From Kushneria marisflavi (GTDB lineage: Bacteria > Pseudomonadota > Gammaproteobacteria > Pseudomonadales > Halomonadaceae): a stretch of DNA of 64,000 nucleotides. Below are positions 59,880 to 64,000 of this stretch, in pieces (the first letter of the stretch is position 1; each line of letters starts with the position of its first letter). Below the pieces are notes generated by a model. It was given only the letters and a program-made list of their open reading frames with translations. It made no database searches and was not told the origin of the DNA. Made by a program: the position numbers and the translations under genes. The DNA is taken from assembly GCF_002157205.1 (NCBI RefSeq), contig NZ_CP021358.1:124001-188000 (forward strand), in the 5' to 3' direction.

Positions 59880-60685
59880 GATGATGCCCCCTGCGATGCG
59901 GATTCCGAGGAGGGCTGATCCAGTTCGATGGACAGCGGCAGAGACAGCAGTTCCGGCGCGCGCTGATCATTGGCAATGCGAATACCGCGGTTGACCTCGG
60001 TGCGCTCGGCACTGTCCAGGGGATGCCACTGATGGTCGCGATTTTTCCAGACACCGCCCTGCTCACCATCGGGCGTCAGGTAATAAAAGCCGATTCGCCC
60101 CATGCGCAGGAATTGAACGTCGCGCTGCTGACTGTTCTGGTTCAACTGACCGCGCCAGCTGTCCATGCTGCGCCCGTAATCAAGCTCCGTGCGCCAGACG
60201 GACAGAAGCTGCTCCATACGCTTGTCGTCGGAAACGGAAGGATCGACGAGAGTTTTTTCAAGTCCCTCCAGGCGGGCTACCCGCTCGGCATGGCGAAACG
60301 GAATATCGGCCTCCACCAGCGCCCGCAGACGATCAAGCATATCCTGCAGGGTATCCGGCAGCGCCTCACGCGTATCGCCCAGCGTTTCAAGCGCATGCTG
60401 CTGCCGGTCAATCCGCTGCTGCTGTTCGCTCAGCGTCGAGGAGAGCTGATCGTTGTAGCGCTCCAGACGCTGTGCTGACGACTGCGCCTCCTGAAGACGC
60501 GTCAACAGCTCGCGGGTCTCGTCATCCGCCTGATCGATACGGGTCTGAATGGCCTGTTGCTGCTGCTGTTGCTGAGCAGTTTCATCACGAAGTGATGACG
60601 CCTCTGCCAGCGTCGGTAAGGCCATTATCGTCACCAGGGAAAGGGCGGCGCCTCTGAGACAACGATTACGACGGTGGATCCTCAC
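59876..60685 (-). CDS. DUF3450 periplasmic coiled-coil protein of the TonB2 operon
   Basis: This 269-aa exported protein starts at GTG 60685, with GGAG six bases upstream, giving a signal peptide GAALSLVTIMALPTLAEA. A Q-rich run (seven Q) opens a long coiled coil (QAIQTRIDQADDETRELLTRLQEAQSSAQRL and further). A C-terminal domain with FLRMGRIGFYYLTPDGEQGGVW is typical of DUF3450. It is the first gene of the operon, as in Vibrio TonB2 clusters. Its exact role is not established. A part in stabilising TtpC is inference. Confidence 0.88.
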   Translation of the reverse strand: MRIHRRNRCLRGAALSLVTIMALPTLAEASSLRDETAQQQQQQQAIQTRIDQADDETRELLTRLQEAQSSAQRLERYNDQLSSTLSEQQQRIDRQQHALETLGDTREALPDTLQDMLDRLRALVEADIPFRHAERVARLEGLEKTLVDPSVSDDKRMEQLLSVWRTELDYGRSMDSWRGQLNQNSQQRDVQFLRMGRIGFYYLTPDGEQGGVWKNRDHQWHPLDSAERTEVNRGIRIANDQRAPELLSLPLSIELDQPSSESASQGASS

Positions 60686-60787
60686 ATGGTTCTCCAGCAA
60701 GAGGCATACGATAAACATGAAAATGGGCGCAATCCGGAGAGGGAACACCGGACGTCCAGCGCAAGTTAATAGAAACAAGAACAATTA

Positions 60788-60806
60788 TCAAATGATCATC
60801 GCTAAC
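60788..60806. promoter_or_regulatory. Possible Fur box upstream of the TonB2 operon
   Basis: The 19-mer here matches the Fur consensus GATAATGATAATCATTATC at 12 positions, with AATGATCATC as the best-conserved block. An adjacent TTGATAATTGTT gives a candidate promoter on the minus strand about 90-100 bp before the GTG. The match is modest. Confidence 0.3.
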
Positions 60807-60853
60807 ATCGCCGCAACAATGCCATTAATGTTCACATCTGCCCGCCCATCACG

Positions 60854-60877
60854 AAAAAGCCGGCACGCGGCCGGCTT
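60854..60877 (-). terminator. Terminator of etfBA
   Basis: AAGCCGGC / GCCGGCTT with a 5-nt loop is followed by TTTC on the minus strand (five T in all). It lies 24 bp after the etfA stop and separates etfBA from the TonB2 operon. Confidence 0.85.
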
Positions 60878-60900
60878 GTGGTAATTTTTGGACAACGCTG

Positions 60901-61836
60901 TCAGAGCTTGCGTTCCAGCTCCGGCAACGCTTCAAACAGATCAGCCACCAGACCGTAGTCGGCCACCTGAAAGATCGGGGCCTCTTCGTCGGAGTTGATC
61001 GCCACGATCACTCTGGAATCCTTCATCCCGGCGAGATGCTGTACCGCACCGGAAATACCGGCGGCAATGTAGAGCTCTGGTGCAACCATCTTGCCGGTCT
61101 GACCGACCTGAAGGTCATTGGGGACGTAGCCGGCATCCACCGCCGCGCGTGAGGCGCCAACCGCCGCACCAAGACGATCAGCCACGCCCTCGATCAGCCG
61201 GAAGTTCTCGGCACTGCCAAGGCCTCGGCCGCCGGAAATAATCACGCGCGCGCCGCCCAGTTCGGGACGCTCGCCGCCAGCCAGCTGCTCCTCGACGAAG
61301 GTCACAAGCTTTTGATCGCCGGTACTGTCGGCGCTTGAGACGCTGGCCGCACTCTGCTCGCCAACCGGCTCAAAGGCCGTCGGACGAATGGTGATGACCT
61401 TTTTATCATCCAGACTACGCACCGTGGCCAGTACGCTACCGGCATAGATGGGCCTGACAAAGGTGTCCTCGGATTCGATCGCGATAACATCGGAGATCTG
61501 TCCAACCCCCAGCAGTGCAGCCACACGCGGCATGACATTACGACCACTGGTGGTCGAGGCACACAACAGATGGGTATAGGGGCCTGCCAGCGATGTGATC
61601 AGCGCGCCCATGTTTTCCGCCAGCATGTGATCAAAGGCATCGTCTTCAACACAGATCACACCGGCAACACCGGTCAGGCGTGCCGCCGTTTGGGCTGCCT
61701 CACCGGCCTGACTGCCGGTCACCAGCACATCGACCTGTCCGCCAAGTTTTGAAGCGGCAGCCATGACCCGTGCGGTGGCACTGGAAAGATGGCCCTTTTC
61801 CTGCTCGGCGATGACCAGAATACGTGCGTCGCTCAT
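60901..61836 (-). CDS. etfA: Electron transfer flavoprotein alpha subunit
   Basis: This 311-aa subunit carries the FAD of ETF, which accepts electrons from acyl-CoA and other dehydrogenases. The N-terminal domain (ILVIAEQEKGHLSSATARVM) is less conserved. The C-terminal FAD domain has the signature VVISGGRGLGSAENFRLIEG, GASRAAVDAGYVPNDLQVGQTGK and LYIAAGISGAVQHLAGM. Its ATG overlaps the etfB stop. Together with the divergent ubiquinone oxidoreductase it links fatty-acid and amino-acid oxidation to the quinone pool. Confidence 0.97.
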   Translation of the reverse strand: MSDARILVIAEQEKGHLSSATARVMAAASKLGGQVDVLVTGSQAGEAAQTAARLTGVAGVICVEDDAFDHMLAENMGALITSLAGPYTHLLCASTTSGRNVMPRVAALLGVGQISDVIAIESEDTFVRPIYAGSVLATVRSLDDKKVITIRPTAFEPVGEQSAASVSSADSTGDQKLVTFVEEQLAGGERPELGGARVIISGGRGLGSAENFRLIEGVADRLGAAVGASRAAVDAGYVPNDLQVGQTGKMVAPELYIAAGISGAVQHLAGMKDSRVIVAINSDEEAPIFQVADYGLVADLFEALPELERKL

Positions 61837-62585
61837 CAGATCACCTTCGCTTCGTTCTTGAGTCGATCAATCAATTCATCCACGGAATTCACGCGAACCC
61901 CGGCCTGACGCTCCCTGGGGATATCGACCCGAAGCAGCGTCTGGCGGGGGGTAACATCAACGCCCAGCGTCTCGACATCCAGCTGCTCGATCGGGCGCTT
62001 TTTGGCTTTCATGATGGCCGGCAGCTTGGCGTAACGTGGCTCGTTAAGGCGCAGGTCTGTTGTCACGATAGCCGGCAGTGACATGGCGATCGTTTCCAGT
62101 CCGCCATCGATTTCACGCGTCACTTCCAGACGCTCACCATCGATGGTGACCTTCGAGGCAAAGGTAGCCTGTGGCATCCGTGTCAGGGCCGCCAGCATGG
62201 GGCCGGTCTGACTGCTGTCACTGTCTATGGACTGCTTGCCCAGCAGCACCAGCCCCGGGCTTTCACGCTTGACCACTTCAGCCAGCACCCTGGCCGCGCC
62301 CAGCGAGTCGACGGCAGTGTCACAGCTCACATGAAGGGCACGATCCGCCCCCAGCGCCATGGCCGTGCGAAGCTGCTCATGCACGCTCTTGTCCCCGATG
62401 GAGACCGCCACTACCTCATCGGCGATGCCCTGCTCCTTGAGACGAACGGCTTCTTCGAGCGCAATTTCACAAAATGGGTTCATGGCCATTTTGGCATGCG
62501 TCAGGTCCACGTCACTGTGGTCTTCCCTGATGCGCACCCTGACGTTGTGATCAATCACGCGCTTGATGGCGACGAGTACTTTCAT
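61836..62585 (-). CDS. etfB: Electron transfer flavoprotein beta subunit
   Basis: This 249-aa AMP-binding partner of EtfA starts MKVLVAIKRVIDHNVRVRI. It contains DLTHAKMAMNPFCEIALEEAVRLKEQG and the beta-ETF signature region VTREIDGGLETIAMSLPAIVTTDLRLNEPRYAKLPAIMKAKKRP. Asp and Thr motifs for AMP are present. ATG 62585 has AGGAAGG upstream. An 18-codon longer frame is rejected. It overlaps etfA by one base and is divergent from the ETF:ubiquinone oxidoreductase gene. Confidence 0.97.
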   Translation of the reverse strand: MKVLVAIKRVIDHNVRVRIREDHSDVDLTHAKMAMNPFCEIALEEAVRLKEQGIADEVVAVSIGDKSVHEQLRTAMALGADRALHVSCDTAVDSLGAARVLAEVVKRESPGLVLLGKQSIDSDSSQTGPMLAALTRMPQATFASKVTIDGERLEVTREIDGGLETIAMSLPAIVTTDLRLNEPRYAKLPAIMKAKKRPIEQLDVETLGVDVTPRQTLLRVDIPRERQAGVRVNSVDELIDRLKNEAKVI

Positions 62586-62768
62586 GCCTTCCTCGTGGTG
62601 TCGGATATTTCGAAATTCGTAAACATGACCGCCCGGCATCGATGTACAGAGCGCTTCGGGACGGTTTTTGCAGGATGACTGTCAGCCTAGATGGGGATCA
62701 GGGCGCCTCAAGACAACAAACCGACGCTGAAAAAAGGGTTCGAATTGGGCCGGACCCCGACTTGATGC

Positions 62769-62785
62769 GATAATCAGGCATTATC
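62769..62785. promoter_or_regulatory. Palindrome GATAAT-N5-ATTATC in the etfBA / ETF-QO divergent region
   Basis: A 6-5-6 inverted repeat lies in the 314-bp gap between the divergent ETF genes (62586-62899). Each arm is itself a -10-like GATAAT. On the plus strand TTGGGC lies 18 bp before it. It may be an operator or overlapping divergent promoters that co-regulate the three ETF genes. Nothing else is recognised in this gap. Confidence 0.45.
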
Positions 62786-62899
62786 CACCCCCTGATACTG
62801 CTCCCGAAAGCGGCTGAGAATCATTGCTATCCAAAAGCGTGAGTGTAACACGCCATGCTCAATCGGGATGGGGGAATGAATCATGCAAGGAGTTGCTCA

Positions 62900-64000
62900 A
62901 TGGACAGAGAGTCCATGTCATTTGATGTGGTGATCGTCGGTGCAGGCGTGGCCGGTCTTTCCGCCGCCTGCCGTCTGATGCAGGCAGCCAGTGAGCAGGC
63001 GTGTGAACTGAGTGTCTGCGTACTGGAAAAGGGGGCCGAAGTCGGGGCACATATTCTTTCGGGCGCGGCGTTTGACCCGCGCGCACTCGAAGAGCTTTTT
63101 CCCGACTGGCAGGATCGCGGCGCCCCTCTTCACACGCCGGCAACGCGCGATGAGGTCCTGTATCTGCGCGACAGCGAGCAGGCCGTGCGCTTTCCGGAGG
63201 CACTGATTCCGCCGTCCATGCTCAATGACGGCAGCTATCTGATCAGTGCCGGCGATTTGTGCCGCTGGCTGGCCGAGCAGGCCGAGGCGCTGGGCGTCGA
63301 TATATTTCCGGGTTTCGCCGCCCAGTCACTGATATTTGGTGACAGCGGAGAAATCACCGGTGTCATTACCGGCGATATGGGGCTTGACCATGATGGCAAC
63401 CCCAAGCCCTCCCATGAGCCGGGCATCGAACTCTACGGTCGCTATACCCTCTTCGCTGAAGGCGCGCGCGGCCATCTTGGCCAGGAGCTGATCAAGCATT
63501 TCGATCTGGCCGCCGGGCGCGATGAACAGCACTATGCCATCGGTTTCAAGGAGCTCTGGGAAGTCCCTGCCGAGCAGCACGAACCGGGACTGGTCGTGCA
63601 CACCGCTGGCTGGCCACTGTCTGGCCGAGCCCACGGCGGCAGCTTCCTGTATCACGGCAGCGACCGTCAGGTCATGGTCGGCCTGATCGTGGATCTGGCC
63701 TACGACAACCCCTGGCTTTCTCCCTTCGATGAATTTCAGCGCATGAAGCACCACCCGGACATCGCGCGTCATCTCAAGGGCGGGACACGGCTGGCCTTTG
63801 GCGCACGCGCGCTCACCAAGGGCGGTCTCAACAGCCTGCCAAAGATGGTCTTCCCCGGCGGTCTTTTGATCGGCTGTGATGCCGGTACGCTGGATTTTGC
63901 GCGTATCAAGGGGCTTCACATGGCCATGAAGTCCGGCATGCTGGCGGCTGACACCGTCGTCGCCGCGCTTGCCGCTGGCGATGAAGGCGGCAGCACGCTC
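62900..64000 (+). CDS. Electron transfer flavoprotein-ubiquinone oxidoreductase (3' truncated by window end)
   Basis: The ATG at 62900 has AGGAG eight bases upstream, and the frame stays open to the right edge (367 codons). The FAD-binding start is VVIVGAGVAGLSAACRLM. LEKGAEVGAHILSGAAFDPRAL and YLISAGDLCRWLAEQAEALGV follow. GLLIGCDAGTLDFARIKGLHMAMKSGMLAA is the second FAD-contacting segment. The full protein is usually about 550 aa, and the C-terminal 4Fe-4S ferredoxin domain lies outside. It passes electrons from ETF to ubiquinone at the membrane. It is divergent from etfBA. Confidence 0.95.
   Translation, partial: MDRESMSFDVVIVGAGVAGLSAACRLMQAASEQACELSVCVLEKGAEVGAHILSGAAFDPRALEELFPDWQDRGAPLHTPATRDEVLYLRDSEQAVRFPEALIPPSMLNDGSYLISAGDLCRWLAEQAEALGVDIFPGFAAQSLIFGDSGEITGVITGDMGLDHDGNPKPSHEPGIELYGRYTLFAEGARGHLGQELIKHFDLAAGRDEQHYAIGFKELWEVPAEQHEPGLVVHTAGWPLSGRAHGGSFLYHGSDRQVMVGLIVDLAYDNPWLSPFDEFQRMKHHPDIARHLKGGTRLAFGARALTKGGLNSLPKMVFPGGLLIGCDAGTLDFARIKGLHMAMKSGMLAADTVVAALAAGDEGGSTL

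Noticed and set aside
1..64000. CRISPR arrays, insertion sequences, prophage or defence islands
   Set aside because: No regular direct repeats, transposase, integrase, phage structural or known defence gene motif was found in reading both strands.

Overview
The window is 64 kb of ordinary core chromosome from a gammaproteobacterium. Gene order points to the Pseudomonas/Oceanospirillales side, and the protein sequences look most like Halomonadaceae (Halomonas/Kushneria type). The genus is inference, because no search could be run. I see no insertion sequence, prophage, integrase, CRISPR array, rRNA or toxin-antitoxin pair. The tRNA cluster has no integrase beside it.

Layout. (1) 1-1.2 kb: tail of a cysteine-cluster protein and an MDR oxidoreductase. 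(2) 1.3-16.2 kb: a proteostasis/translation block, on the minus strand ppiD, hupB, lon, clpX, clpP, tig and tRNA-His/Arg/Pro, then folD, cysS/glnS, ppiB and lpxH. This is the order known from Pseudomonas. (3) 16.2-23.6 kb: miaE, an outer-membrane beta-barrel, a 59-aa lipoprotein, proS, a lytic transglycosylase, rfaH, ampG and mltA. The transglycosylases and AmpG form a peptidoglycan turnover/recycling group. (4) 23.7-29.5 kb: a SEC-C/TPR protein divergent from an unrecognised 633-aa membrane protein that is coupled to topB. (5) 29.6-38.8 kb: sodA (Mn type), ppc, and cysM-rlmD-relA-mazG. (6) 38.8-49.2 kb: the envelope-stress operon rpoE-rseA-rseB-degP type (no rseC), followed by lepA-lepB-rnc-era-recO-pdxJ. 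(7) 49.4-55.4 kb: DAHP synthase, rhlB-dinG, and a small basic protein coupled to xthA. (8) 55.4-60.7 kb: a complete TonB2/TtpC-type energy-transduction operon. (9) 60.9-64 kb: etfBA divergent from ETF:ubiquinone oxidoreductase, which runs off the right edge.

Regulation readable from the sequence includes a sigma32-like promoter before lon and sigma70 promoters for hupB, tig, folD and the tRNA operon. Two sigmaE-like promoters with identical spacing lie before rpoE and before the degP-type gene. A possible Fur site precedes the TonB2 operon, a 12-bp hairpin sits in the rnc leader, and several strong intrinsic terminators are present.

No spectacular unknown system is visible. The best candidate for undescribed biology is the 633-aa two-TM protein whose stop lies one base before topB, with the SEC-C/TPR protein divergent to it. 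The small basic protein in front of xthA and the 59-aa lipoprotein are secondary unknowns.
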